DNA of 64,000 bases from CAZUMW01 sp964621615 (GTDB lineage Bacteria > Desulfobacterota > WTBG01 > CAIYCZ01 > CAIRTM01): contig CAZUMW010000016.1 of NCBI GenBank assembly GCA_964621615.1, positions 22,204 to 86,203 on the forward strand, given 5' to 3'. The notes beneath the pieces are model-generated. The model ran no database searches, was not told the origin of the DNA, and was given only the letters and a program-made list of their open reading frames with translations. Positions 35,162 through 44,720 of the stretch are shown one piece after another. Each line of letters opens with the position of its first letter. The first letter of the stretch is position 1. Both the position numbers and the translations under genes were made by a program.

Positions 35162-35824
35162 GTGGCCGAATTTTTTGAGGTAGTTGACTGCTTCGGCAGA
35201 AAAACAGGAAAGTTGAAAACGCGGAGCCTCGTGCACCGCAACGGTGACTGGCACCGCTCATCCCACATTCACCTCATCAATCCCCGGACGCAAACCATTA
35301 TTTTTCAGCAGCGCTCTGCCGGAAAAGACGTGTGCCCGAACCATGTGGATGTTGCGGTGGGCGGCCATCACGCGCCGGGCGAATCAGAAAAACAGACAAT
35401 CGAGCGCGAAGTTCGCGAGGAGGTGGGAATCGACCTGACAGCCTGTCCCGGCGAGCTTGTCCGCGTACGCGGATACCGGCTCAATGCGATCGAGTTTCCT
35501 GAAAAAAACATCTGTGATCATGAGATCCAGGACGTCTCATTCTTCGTATCGGATATCGGCATAGATCAGCTGTCGCTTCAGCGCGGGGAGCTTTTTGCCG
35601 TTATGTCGTTTGCCGTGGCCGATGTGCGTGATTTGTTTGTGGGCGGCAGTGATACAATCGGTAACCTGGCAGGGCGGCGATTTGATGAGCGGGGGAATGT
35701 GATTGATTACATACGCTCGTGGGAAAAAAATGATTTCATACCCGCTGTTGATAACTATTTCGCAAAAGCGGCATATATTGCCGATCTGCTCTTTTCGGGT
35801 GAGAGAAACATTCCGGGCATATAA
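35162..35824 (+). CDS. Nudix protein, isopentenyl-diphosphate isomerase-like subgroup
   Basis: 220 residues with the Nudix box GHHAPGESEKQTIEREVREE plus VGI, and the preceding HRSSHIHLINPRTQTIIFQQRS segment typical of the IPP-isomerase-like Nudix branch (YfcD type), which rearranges or hydrolyses prenyl or nucleotide diphosphates. A GTG start has CAGGAG six bases upstream. It is an orphan gene downstream of the MITE-end remnant. Confidence 0.75.
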   Translation: MAEFFEVVDCFGRKTGKLKTRSLVHRNGDWHRSSHIHLINPRTQTIIFQQRSAGKDVCPNHVDVAVGGHHAPGESEKQTIEREVREEVGIDLTACPGELVRVRGYRLNAIEFPEKNICDHEIQDVSFFVSDIGIDQLSLQRGELFAVMSFAVADVRDLFVGGSDTIGNLAGRRFDERGNVIDYIRSWEKNDFIPAVDNYFAKAAYIADLLFSGERNIPGI

Positions 35825-35838
35825 GTCCCCGGCGCGGT

Positions 35839-36921
35839 TTAGCCGCGCTGTGTTATTCGATCACCGTTTTCATCAAACACAAAAAGATTGCTGCGGGCAC
35901 AATCGATTCCAACGGCCTGCTGCTCCCTGACGGATCCCGCATCCGTCAGCCTGGCCAGGATATCGCCGCCGCCCCCGATATTGACATAGACCAGATATTC
36001 GCTCCCAAGCGCTGAGATCATCGTGACCGTTCCCTGAAAGGTCCCCTCGCCCGGGGGCGTAAGCTCAATGTGCTCCGGCCTGATGCCGAGCGTGATCTGC
36101 CCGGCGTTTTCAGCGCGCTCGATGTCAATGCGCTTTGCGGCGTGCCGCAGCATATCGCCGCTGAGCAGATTCATCGGCGGCGTGCCCATAAACCGGGCCA
36201 CAAACAGGTTTACGGGATGGCGGTAAATATCCGCCGGCGCTCCGGCCTGCTGCACCTCCCCGCCCTTGAGCACGGCGATGCTGTCCCCCAGAGACATGGC
36301 TTCCGTCTGATCGTGGGTGACATAGATGGTGGTTACGCCGATGCGCCGCTGGAGCTGCTTGAGCTCGCTTCGCATGCTCACCCGAAGCAGCGCATCCAGA
36401 TTTGAGAGGGGCTCATCAAGCAGCAGCACCCGGGGGCGCCGGACGATCGCCCGCCCCAGCGCAACCCGCTGGCGCTGTCCCCCGCTCAGCTCTGCAGGCT
36501 TTGCTTCCAGCAAAGGGAGAATCTCCAGCGTGTCGGCGGCATTTCTTACCCGGCCGGAGATTTCCTTTTTATTCACTTTGGCTATTTTCAGAGGAAACGC
36601 TATGTTGTCAAACACAGACATATGCGGATACAGCGCATAGCTTTGAAAAACCATGGCCACGTCCCGCTCACGCGGCGACAGAAAAAGGCGCTTTTCAGCC
36701 GAGGACACCAGGCGGTCCCCGATACGGATCTCGCCCGATGATGGTTTCTCTATGCCGGCAATGATATTGAGCAGCGTCGACTTGCCGCATCCGCTGGGGC
36801 CCAGCAGGACAAAGAAGCTGCCCGGCTCGATCTCGAGCGCAACGTTTTTCAGCGCCGTAATGCGGCCCCGCCGCAGCGCAAAAAACTGCTTGCCCACCCG
36901 CTGTATGCTGACTCGCTTCAT
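35839..36921 (-). CDS. sugar ABC transporter ATPase (MalK/UgpC type)
   Basis: 360 residues with Walker A GPSGCGKST, signature LSGGQRQRVALGRA, Walker B VLLLDEPLSNLDALLR and a C-terminal TOBE domain (about residues 285-355) of the MalK/UgpC type that contacts regulators or substrate. It energises the permease pair encoded upstream; the start overlaps the upstream permease stop by 4 bases. Last gene of the four-gene importer. Confidence 0.9.
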   Translation of the reverse strand: MKRVSIQRVGKQFFALRRGRITALKNVALEIEPGSFFVLLGPSGCGKSTLLNIIAGIEKPSSGEIRIGDRLVSSAEKRLFLSPRERDVAMVFQSYALYPHMSVFDNIAFPLKIAKVNKKEISGRVRNAADTLEILPLLEAKPAELSGGQRQRVALGRAIVRRPRVLLLDEPLSNLDALLRVSMRSELKQLQRRIGVTTIYVTHDQTEAMSLGDSIAVLKGGEVQQAGAPADIYRHPVNLFVARFMGTPPMNLLSGDMLRHAAKRIDIERAENAGQITLGIRPEHIELTPPGEGTFQGTVTMISALGSEYLVYVNIGGGGDILARLTDAGSVREQQAVGIDCARSNLFVFDENGDRITQRG

Positions 36922-37748
36922 CCTTTGACCGCCCCCCGGGTTAACCCCTGCACGACATATTTCTGACAGAACACCGCGATAACAATCATCGGTGCGGTTG
37001 CGATAACGGCCCCGGCCATAATACTGCCCCAGGGAATCTGTCCGTGCAGCCCTTCAAACAGGGCAATGCCCACAGGTATGGTTCTGGCGCTGTAGTCGAT
37101 GGTCAGCATCAGGGCAAAAAGAAACTCGTTGAATGAATAAATAAACACAAGCAGCAGCGTTGAGGCAGCGCCCGGCAGGGCAAGCGGCAGAATAATCCTG
37201 CATAAAATACTCAGACGCGATGCCCCGTCAATCAGGGCAGCGCGGTCAAGGTCTGCGGGCAGGCGCGAGAAATAGCTCAGCATAATCCAGAGCGCAAGGG
37301 GCAGGCCGAGCGTCGTGTAGGGAAAAATAAGCGCGTTATAGGTGTTGATCCATCCCAGGCGGCTCATCAGCTTAAACAGATATCCGACAATGCTGATCTG
37401 CGGAAACATGGAAAATGCCAGCATAAGCAGGGGGATCGCCGCTTTGCCCGGAAATGAAAGCCGCGTCACGGCATAGGCGGACAGCCCGGCGAATATGGTG
37501 GCAAAAACGGCTGAAACGGCCGAGACCACCAGGCTGTTTCCCAGGTAGCGCAGCACGTGAACCGACCTGCCGGTGAGCACGGCGCTGTAATTGTCCAGGG
37601 TAAACACAAAAGGGGCAGCGCTTCCCGTGAAGTCGGGGTGCTTGCTTACCGACACGACCATCATCCAGAGAACGGGGCCGGTGCAGAAGGCCAGCAGAAA
37701 CAAAACGCCCACGGCGGCAAGCGCTGCTTTCTGCCGCTGCTCGTTCAT
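36918..37748 (-). CDS. sugar ABC transporter permease (MalG/UgpE type)
   Basis: 276 residues, six transmembrane helices, with the EAA loop near the C-terminus: DRAALIDGASRLSILCRIILP, the coupling segment that meets the ATPase. Overlaps its neighbours by 4 bases on both sides (ATGA), meaning tight translational coupling. Confidence 0.9.
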   Translation of the reverse strand: MNEQRQKAALAAVGVLFLLAFCTGPVLWMMVVSVSKHPDFTGSAAPFVFTLDNYSAVLTGRSVHVLRYLGNSLVVSAVSAVFATIFAGLSAYAVTRLSFPGKAAIPLLMLAFSMFPQISIVGYLFKLMSRLGWINTYNALIFPYTTLGLPLALWIMLSYFSRLPADLDRAALIDGASRLSILCRIILPLALPGAASTLLLVFIYSFNEFLFALMLTIDYSARTIPVGIALFEGLHGQIPWGSIMAGAVIATAPMIVIAVFCQKYVVQGLTRGAVKG

Positions 37749-38635
37749 CGCAGCACCTCCCAGAACCGCCCTGCCCGGACATACAGGATGGAAAGGAGCG
37801 CGGCGAGCAGAAACACGCAGACGGACACAGCCGAGCCGTAGCCGAAATCACCGGACAGATAGTGGTTGAATGCATACAAAGAAAGCGATGTCGTGCTGCC
37901 GCCGGGCCCGCCGCCGGTCAGGACATACACCAGATCAAAGATTCTGGCAGCGTCGATGGTGCGGAAAAGCAGCGCAACCGCAATGGACGGGCGCAGCTGG
38001 GGGACAGTAATATAAAAAAAGCGCTGCGCGGGCGTGGTGCCGTCTATCCGTGCCTGGCTGTACAGGTCCGACGGGATCGCCGAAAGCCCTGCCAGCAGTA
38101 TAATGGCCACGAACGGTGTGGTCTTCCACACATCGCTTACAACCATCGCAAAAAACGCACCTGCCGCCGACCCGAGCCAGTTGACCGGCTCGTCAGCGAG
38201 ACCTGTTTTGAGGAGCAGAAAATTGAGCAGCCCGAAATCGTAATTATACATCAGCTCCCAGACCCGCGCCGAAACCGCGATCGGGATGGCAAAGGGGATC
38301 AGCACGATCGCGTGCAGCACCCGGCGGCCGGGCAGCGCTTCGTTTAGCAGCACGGCGCATAAAAGGCCCAGAGCCAGCTCCAGAAAGACCGATGCGGCGA
38401 CAAACAGAGCCGTAAAGCGCAGGGACTGCCAGAAATGGATATCAGCAAAAAGGCGTGCGTAATTCGCCAGCCCTGAAAACCTGTCGGGCAGAAACGTAAC
38501 ATCGCGGTACAGGCTGGTCACAAGGGTTCCGGCTACGGGAATCAGTATAAAGGCAAGCGCACAGACAACAAGCGGTGCGTTAAAAAGACAGGCATCGCGG
38601 ATTTCCCGCGGGCTGTGTGCTTTTTTTTGTTTCAT
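37745..38635 (-). CDS. sugar ABC transporter permease (MalF/UgpA type)
   Basis: 296 residues from the ATG at 38635, whose ATGA overlap with the binding-protein stop matches the other junctions; a GTG at 38644 is the longer alternative. Six helices and the EAA loop (YSQARIDGTTPAQRFFYITVPQ). Pairs with the second permease. Confidence 0.88.
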   Translation of the reverse strand: MKQKKAHSPREIRDACLFNAPLVVCALAFILIPVAGTLVTSLYRDVTFLPDRFSGLANYARLFADIHFWQSLRFTALFVAASVFLELALGLLCAVLLNEALPGRRVLHAIVLIPFAIPIAVSARVWELMYNYDFGLLNFLLLKTGLADEPVNWLGSAAGAFFAMVVSDVWKTTPFVAIILLAGLSAIPSDLYSQARIDGTTPAQRFFYITVPQLRPSIAVALLFRTIDAARIFDLVYVLTGGGPGGSTTSLSLYAFNHYLSGDFGYGSAVSVCVFLLAALLSILYVRAGRFWEVLR

Positions 38636-40056
38636 TGCCGGCACCCGGCGTCCGGCACCGGGCAGATCCGGACGCTGACAGGATGAACATTCCCTTGGGC
38701 CACCTTTGCGAACGCGGGGAAAAGCCCTGCCCCTGCCTTGTCTGCGGAGAGGCCGGGAAGGGGCTTCTCCTCATAGAGCGCGCTGAGCCGCGCAATGTTT
38801 TTTTGTGCAGCCTGTAACGCTTTTTCCGGCGATCGGTTTCCGGCCAGGCAATCGTTCACATAGCGCTGAATTATTGCCGAAATCTGTGTGTAATAGGGCA
38901 GGTTCGGCCTGGCAGCCGCATTGCGGAACACGTCGCGGTGCCGCTTCAGATGAGGCAGCTGCCGCAGCACGTCAGGGTCGTTATAGACATCTTCCCGGCC
39001 GGGATTCCAGCCAAGCTCACAAGCAAGCCCTTTTTGAACCCGGTACGATGATACATGCTGTATAAAATCCCAGGCCTTGTTTTTTGCATCTGAGTGCCGT
39101 GACATGCCGATGTGCCAGCCCCCCAGCGCCGATGCGCTGCTGCCGCCTGTTCCCCGCGGCAGCGGGGCAATGCCGACCTTGCCCTTTACCTGCGAGCCCT
39201 CGCTCTGATGCAGCGCCCAGGCATAGGACCAGTTTCGTTCAAAAAGTGCGTTGCCCTGCTGAAACGAGCGGCGTACCTGCTCCTCATCCATTTCGGTGAA
39301 GGTGTTGTCCGGGGATATGCCGTAGCGGTGGATCATGTCCTGCATGAGCTGCAGCGCTGCAATATTTGCGGGGATATCAATGCGAATGCCGCCGTCGGCT
39401 GCAAGGCCTCCGCCATATGATGCGGCAAACTCGAGAAATGTGCACACGAGCCCCTCATACTGGGCCCCCTGCCAGACAAAACCGCTAAAGCCGCTGTTGT
39501 GCGGGCGCATTTTTTTCTGAATAGATTCCGCGCAGGAGACAAGCCGCTGCCAGGTGCGGGGCGGCCCGGGGTGCTGGAATTTTTCAAGCAGATCTTTCCG
39601 GTAATACAGAAGGCCCCCGTCCACGTAGACCGGCAGCGCATACAGGGTGCCGCTGCAGCGGTCGGCACGCCGGATAATTCTCTGCACAAACGGCTCCAGG
39701 GAAAAGCCGGTTTTTTGTACATAGCGGTCAAGCGGCTCCAGCCACCCTGAGCTGACAAACTGGCCGATCCACATGACGTCCATCAAAAACACATCCGGGT
39801 CAGCCTGTCCGGACTCGAGTGCGATAACCAGCCCCTGCCGCCTCTGGTCGGAGTCGGTCGGCTGACGCACAAGGCGTATGGGCTGGCCCGAGGTTTCTTC
39901 ATACGCGCGGACTATTTTATCCCAATGCGCGGCTTCATGCGGCGCGCCCCCGATCCAGACGGAGAGCCGCTCCTGCTGCGGCGAGCATGCCGCGATAATA
40001 AAACCGGCACAGATGCAGCGAAGGGCTGCCCGGGTATAATTAATCGGTATATGCAT
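38632..40056 (-). CDS. sugar ABC transporter substrate-binding lipoprotein (MalE/UgpB family)
   Basis: 474 residues starting at the ATG at 40056. Lipoprotein signal ends ...CAGFIIAACS with the lipidated Cys at 24. The binding-protein fold shows LSVWIGGAPHEAAHWDKIVRAYEET, DPDVFLMDVMWIGQF and NPGREDVYNDPDV. The family fits maltose/trehalose/glycerol-phosphate type importers. A disaccharide ligand is an inference from the GH65 pathway at 11.7-14.9 kb; the two loci are not adjacent. First gene of the operon, with a promoter at 40142-40170. Confidence 0.88.
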   Translation of the reverse strand: MHIPINYTRAALRCICAGFIIAACSPQQERLSVWIGGAPHEAAHWDKIVRAYEETSGQPIRLVRQPTDSDQRRQGLVIALESGQADPDVFLMDVMWIGQFVSSGWLEPLDRYVQKTGFSLEPFVQRIIRRADRCSGTLYALPVYVDGGLLYYRKDLLEKFQHPGPPRTWQRLVSCAESIQKKMRPHNSGFSGFVWQGAQYEGLVCTFLEFAASYGGGLAADGGIRIDIPANIAALQLMQDMIHRYGISPDNTFTEMDEEQVRRSFQQGNALFERNWSYAWALHQSEGSQVKGKVGIAPLPRGTGGSSASALGGWHIGMSRHSDAKNKAWDFIQHVSSYRVQKGLACELGWNPGREDVYNDPDVLRQLPHLKRHRDVFRNAAARPNLPYYTQISAIIQRYVNDCLAGNRSPEKALQAAQKNIARLSALYEEKPLPGLSADKAGAGLFPAFAKVAQGNVHPVSVRICPVPDAGCRQ

Positions 40057-40141
40057 AGGCTGATTGTGCACAAAAAAAGAGGTCAGCCGCTTTCAGGGCG
40101 AAAAGCGGCCAGAGCTATACAGGTTCCGAAGCCTTTTTTTT

Positions 40142-40170
40142 ACTGTAGGCACCGGGTGCCGTGCCGTCAA
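40142..40170 (-). promoter_or_regulatory. importer promoter with palindromic operator in the spacer
   Basis: Minus strand TTGACG (40165-40170), 17-base spacer, TACAGT (40142-40147). The spacer contains a perfect palindrome GGCACC-G-GGTGCC (40148-40160 on the plus strand), placed where a repressor or MerR-like regulator would act. Start codon is 86 bases downstream. Confidence 0.65.
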
Positions 40171-40245
40171 GGAAAACATCGGGCGGGAAGAGGCTGTGCG
40201 TATAAAAGCGGCTGCGGTGCTGAATTTTTATTGCGGCCCGGCGCG

Positions 40246-43200
40246 TCAGACATCGCGGGGGACGGGTCGCTCGCCGTCCAGAGCGGCACGGATTGCTGCT
40301 GCAAGCTCTGCCTTTTTGCAGGGCTTGGAAATAAACGATTTGATGTCGTTGAGGGTTATCCTGTCGCGGTCGAGAATATCGTTGTAGCCTGTCATCAGTA
40401 TAACCGGAATATCAGCGCGTATGCTGTGCAGCTCAGCCGCCAGATTGTCGCCGGTCAGGCCGGGCATTGTCAGATCGGTGATAACGAGGTCAAACCGCTC
40501 GGGGCGCTCACGGAACAGCCTCAGCGCTTCGAGGCTTCCGGTCAGCCCCGTTACGCTGTATCCGAGCCGCTCAAGCATCGCTTCCATCGTGAAGACGATT
40601 GCCTCCTCATCGTCAACGACAAGAACGCTTTCGGTGCCCCGCGGGATGCTCTTCTCGTCCGTCCCGGCTTCCTGTTCCTCTTCGTGCCCTGCAGCCGGCA
40701 ATACAATCGTGAAGGTGGTCCCCGCTCCGGGCTGGCTTGCCACCGAAATCGCTCCCCCGTGCTCTCGCACGATCCCGTCTACGACCGAAAGGCCCAGCCC
40801 GGTCCCCTTGTTGACTTCTTTTGTCGTGAAAAACGGATCAAAAATACGGTTAATAATAGCAGGATCGATTCCCGGGCCGGTATCGCTGATGGTAAGCTTT
40901 ACATATCGGCCCGGCCTGATATTGTGAAAGGAGCGGGCCGCTTCTTCATCAATATATGTTGGGCAGAGGCCTATCTCCAGCACGCCGCCCTTGTCCTCCA
41001 TCGCGTGCACCGCATTTGCACACAGGTTCATCCCGACCTGCTGCATTTGTGTGGCATCGACCATAATCGTGCCGGCGCGCTCATCAATAGCCGTTTTCAT
41101 TTCGATGTTGGAGGGTATAATGTTCCGGAGCATTTTTACCTGCTCCTTAAGCGCCGCGTGTGCCTGCAGGGGCGTCTTGGTGGCGGTATCCTTGCGGCTG
41201 AAGGCAAGCATCTGCTTCACGATATTGCTTGCGCGGGTGCCCAGCGTCAGTATATCCTCCAGAAAGGTATACACCTGGCTGTCTTCCAGGGCGATATCTT
41301 TAGCCACTTCAGCATAGCCCATCATGCCGCCGATAATGTTGTTGAACTCATGGGCTATCCCGCCGGCAAGGGTTCCCACTGTTTCCATTTTCTGCGCCTG
41401 CCGCAGGTTTTCCTCAAGCTGGCGCTCACGGGTTACATCCCTGCTTACCGACACATAATTAATGATTGCGCCGTCGCTGTTTTTTATCGGGGTTATGGTG
41501 GTTGCATAATCGTGCAGGGTGCCGTCATGGTGCCTGTGCTTTAAATAATTCTTCCAGATCCTGCCGGAGGATACCCTGCTCCAGATTTCCCGGTAAAAGG
41601 AATCATCATAGACGCTCGTCTGCGGAAAGAATAAATTCATACCGATCAGGGTCTTGTTTAAAAAGCCGCTTCTTCGCTCGCTGACGGTGTTTGCAAACTG
41701 GATTATTCCTTTCTCATCGGTGATGATAATCGTATCGTCTGTCTGCTCTATGGCCGAGAGCAGCCGCACTCGCTCCTCTTCGGCCTTTTTGCGCTCGGTA
41801 ACGTCTCTCAGGAATGCAAAAAAGCACTCCTTAACTTCCGGCTTATACTGTACGCTTATCTCAACGGTGATAATGCTGCCGTCTTTGCAGCGGTGCTTCG
41901 TCTCGAAGCGGTCGCTGCCCTGCTCTTTTACTTTGAGGCTGTGTGCGGTGACGTCTGCAGGGGTTTCCTTAGCTTCAAGATCGGATATGTGCATACCCAA
42001 GAGCTCCTGCTCGCTGTAGCCGGTCATTGTGCAGTAGGCCTCATTGACCTCCTGCAGCCGGCCGTCCATATCCATCAGCAGAAAGCCGTCCATTGCGGTT
42101 TGCAGTATGCTCCGGTGCTCACGCTCGCTTGTTTTCAGCGTTTCCTCATACAGCTTCCGGTCGGTTATGTCCCGGAAAATAGAGCAAAAACGGATGTGCC
42201 CGTCAAGCCTCCAGAATGAATCCGAAACCTCGACAGGGATTTCCGTGCCGCCTTTTCTCAGCGCGGTTGTTTCAAATGTTTTGCCGGTATAGCGGTCGGG
42301 GTTTTGCTGAACAATATCCGCCAGCATCTGTTTAAGAGACTCTTTGATGCGGTCAGGGGCAATAATGAGGGCGGATTTGCCTATAACCTCAGCTGCACTG
42401 TAGCCGAGTATTGTTTCGGCGCCCCTGTTCCAGAATATAATGGTATAGGCTTCATCCATTAACACAATGGCATCGGTGGTCGATTCTGTAATAGCCCTGA
42501 AGTTCTGCTCGCTCTGGCGCAGCTGCGCCTCTGTGCGCTTGCTGTGCGTTATGTCCGTGTAATGCTCAACGCGCCCTCCGGCGTACAGGCCGGCTGTGAT
42601 CGGCTGGCTCCAGTGGAAAAGCCAGCGCTCCTCTCTGCCGGGGCCGGGCAGCACGTGGCATTCGAATGTTTCAATGCAGTTGTTGGTTTTGTATGCGGAC
42701 AGCACTTTTTGGCTGAATTCTTCAGGGTGTTCAAAAATGCCGGCGATTTTTTCGCGGATCAGCTTCCGCTTGTCGCTTCCGATAATATCCTCGTGCTGCA
42801 GGCCGAAGTACCGCTTTAAGGCATTATTCACCCAGACGACCCTGAGGCCGGCATCGAGAATAAAAACCCCCACCGCGGAGCTGCCGATCACATCCTCCAG
42901 CAGCGAGTGATACTTTTGCTCGCTTTCCTGCAGCGCCTCTTCAGCCTGCCTGCGGAGCATAATCTGCCACAGCCCCTCCATGAAAAGGCTGAACTGGCGG
43001 ACATCCGTCTGATCGTAGGCTGCCGCTTTGTTGCCAAGGGCCGCAATGGCCGCCACCCGGTCCCCCTGAAACACGGGAATGGAAATAAAGCTTTTCAGGC
43101 CCGGATGATCATCGGGAAGCCCTTTTTTGCTGGGGTGCGCGGAATCATAGTCGTTTACGATGACCGGTGATTTTGTGCGGTATGCTTCGGACCACAGCCC

Positions 43201-44499
43201 GCATTCAGAAATTCTAAATGCCGGCATGTTTTCAGGCAGCGCGCACTGGCTGAGCGTGTTTTTGGTGTAAACGGCATGCGTTACAAGCTGCTCATCTTCA
43301 GATAGAAAATTGATGAAGCCGATTTCGCTCCGGGTGAGGCGTGCGCTTTCCTCGAGGGCGAATGCAGCAAGCCTGTTCAGATCTGAATCTTTAATTTTGT
43401 TCAGCTGCAGGAGCGACTCGAGCCGGGATTCGTTGAAGCGCCTTTCATGGTCGGCGCGCTTTTGAGCGGTGATATCCTTTCCGACGCTTAAAATTTCAAT
43501 CACGGCACCCTGCGTGTCGGTAACCGCTTTGTTTGTCCAGCTGATCCATACCCGCGTTCCGTCCCTGCACAGATTTTCATTTTCATTGTTTATATAGGTG
43601 TCGGGGTTTCTTACGATATCCTCCAGCATCTCCTTGAGGTTTCTGCCGGTTGTTTCTGTTGGCGGGACAATGGTGTCCACGAGCTTTTTCCCGATTATTT
43701 CCTCTTCGGTGTACCCGAAGAAGCGCTGCGCAAATTCATTGAAAAATGTAATGGTTCCATCAGAGGTAAAGCGCAGAATAATGCTGTTCGCGCTTTCAAC
43801 GAGCTCTTTGTATTTTTTTTCGCTTTCCCGCAGCTGCTCAACAGCGTTTTGCCGCTCCTTGATGTTTTCCAGGAAGCACTCAACATGGTACTGTGCGCTG
43901 TCGGCAGGCACAAACTTATCCGGCGGAATAAAATAGCAGTTGTCGCACACATGGCCGCCGTACATAACGCGCGGGTGGGTGTATATCACATCCCGGATAA
44001 GCTCGGGTGTGAATTTCTTTGCGTTGTATTGACACAGTGCCAGGCAGTCGTGTTCAGGAAAAAAGAGGTTGAGCCTGTTCTCATATTCAATAAGCCGGTC
44101 GAGGGAGCTGCTGCCAAGCGCCCAGGTCGTTTCACCGGTAACCCGGAGCGCGGTATAGCCCTGCCGCTTTGCTGCTTCAGTCTCACGCTTTAAAAATTCA
44201 ATCATCAGGCCCGGATCAAAGCAGCCCTGTTTGCAATAGGTTTCCTGTGTCCCTGCAACGGTGAGCGCGCCCGATGCACGGTGCCCATCGACATCGATCC
44301 CTGCGTCCCTCATTGCCGCACAGATCTGCTCTTCAGCATTGTCGTCGACAAGGTACAGACACTGCTCGCCTCTTTCAAGGCCGCATCGGATAAACGGGTT
44401 TACAGCGGCGAGCTGCTCATCACGGCTTTTGTAGATTAAGCACAGATGATCATGAACGGTGAGATGCTGTATTGCAGACAGCAAACGGGAGGCGGTCAT
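40246..44499 (-). CDS. MEDS-PAS-GAF hybrid sensor histidine kinase with receiver domain
   Basis: 1417 residues from the ATG at 44499 (a TTG seven codons upstream is the alternative). Order: MEDS domain (about 10-180, DHLCLIYKSRDEQLAAVNPF), PAS, GAF (about 365-535), four more PAS domains, HisKA with the phospho-accepting His in LAGGIAHEFNN (about 1060), HATPase (NALCANAVHAMEDKG, SDTGPGID, GTGLGLSVVDG), and a receiver domain with Asp in DLVITDLTMPG (about 1345). MEDS is the sensory domain of DcmR-type proteins of methylotrophs and methanogens. There is no transmembrane helix, so it is a soluble sensor. A near-consensus Fur box and promoter lie upstream. Confidence 0.92.
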   Translation of the reverse strand: MTASRLLSAIQHLTVHDHLCLIYKSRDEQLAAVNPFIRCGLERGEQCLYLVDDNAEEQICAAMRDAGIDVDGHRASGALTVAGTQETYCKQGCFDPGLMIEFLKRETEAAKRQGYTALRVTGETTWALGSSSLDRLIEYENRLNLFFPEHDCLALCQYNAKKFTPELIRDVIYTHPRVMYGGHVCDNCYFIPPDKFVPADSAQYHVECFLENIKERQNAVEQLRESEKKYKELVESANSIILRFTSDGTITFFNEFAQRFFGYTEEEIIGKKLVDTIVPPTETTGRNLKEMLEDIVRNPDTYINNENENLCRDGTRVWISWTNKAVTDTQGAVIEILSVGKDITAQKRADHERRFNESRLESLLQLNKIKDSDLNRLAAFALEESARLTRSEIGFINFLSEDEQLVTHAVYTKNTLSQCALPENMPAFRISECGLWSEAYRTKSPVIVNDYDSAHPSKKGLPDDHPGLKSFISIPVFQGDRVAAIAALGNKAAAYDQTDVRQFSLFMEGLWQIMLRRQAEEALQESEQKYHSLLEDVIGSSAVGVFILDAGLRVVWVNNALKRYFGLQHEDIIGSDKRKLIREKIAGIFEHPEEFSQKVLSAYKTNNCIETFECHVLPGPGREERWLFHWSQPITAGLYAGGRVEHYTDITHSKRTEAQLRQSEQNFRAITESTTDAIVLMDEAYTIIFWNRGAETILGYSAAEVIGKSALIIAPDRIKESLKQMLADIVQQNPDRYTGKTFETTALRKGGTEIPVEVSDSFWRLDGHIRFCSIFRDITDRKLYEETLKTSEREHRSILQTAMDGFLLMDMDGRLQEVNEAYCTMTGYSEQELLGMHISDLEAKETPADVTAHSLKVKEQGSDRFETKHRCKDGSIITVEISVQYKPEVKECFFAFLRDVTERKKAEEERVRLLSAIEQTDDTIIITDEKGIIQFANTVSERRSGFLNKTLIGMNLFFPQTSVYDDSFYREIWSRVSSGRIWKNYLKHRHHDGTLHDYATTITPIKNSDGAIINYVSVSRDVTRERQLEENLRQAQKMETVGTLAGGIAHEFNNIIGGMMGYAEVAKDIALEDSQVYTFLEDILTLGTRASNIVKQMLAFSRKDTATKTPLQAHAALKEQVKMLRNIIPSNIEMKTAIDERAGTIMVDATQMQQVGMNLCANAVHAMEDKGGVLEIGLCPTYIDEEAARSFHNIRPGRYVKLTISDTGPGIDPAIINRIFDPFFTTKEVNKGTGLGLSVVDGIVREHGGAISVASQPGAGTTFTIVLPAAGHEEEQEAGTDEKSIPRGTESVLVVDDEEAIVFTMEAMLERLGYSVTGLTGSLEALRLFRERPERFDLVITDLTMPGLTGDNLAAELHSIRADIPVILMTGYNDILDRDRITLNDIKSFISKPCKKAELAAAIRAALDGERPVPRDV

Positions 44500-44582
44500 G
44501 GGGCACACCGTATTATTCAAAAAAGGAGCGCATTAGTGATGCTCAGCTGCCGTATTCAGAAAAACAGAACACTGCGCAACAC

Positions 44583-44601
44583 AATAATGATAATTATTAT
44601 C
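44583..44601 (-). promoter_or_regulatory. Fur-box-like operator upstream of the histidine kinase
   Basis: The 19-mer AATAATGATAATTATTATC matches the classical Fur box GATAATGATAATCATTATC at 17 of 19 positions. It overlaps the -10 (TATCAT) of a candidate minus-strand promoter (TTTAAA, 16-base spacer) and ends 84 bases before the ATG at 44499. Binding is a prediction. Confidence 0.65.
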
Positions 44602-44622
44602 TTTGCCTTTTAAATGTAGCAC

Positions 44623-44640
44623 TGATAATCTTTTTTATCA
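44623..44640. repeat. 18-bp AT-rich dyad
   Basis: TGATAA-N6-TTATCA (44623-44640), exact 6-base arms, 22 bases upstream of the Fur-like site (in kinase-gene orientation). Possibly a second, weaker regulator site; it lacks a U-run so it is not a terminator. Confidence 0.35.
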
Positions 44641-44720
44641 TTAAAAAAATACATGCATAAAACCGGGCAGGGTGCTGCAGGATACTGCGCAGCGGCCTGT
44701 GCGAGTGGCCTGATTGGGGG

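Noticed and set aside
39925..41544. 539-codon ORF on the plus strand across the kinase receiver and binding-protein genes
   Set aside because: It is the antisense shadow of the histidine kinase and binding-protein genes; it has no ribosome site, no recognisable fold and the composition of a reversed coding frame.
44623..44640. Terminator at the end of the GT39-like gene
   Set aside because: The AT-rich dyad has its T-run before, not after, the stem on the minus strand.
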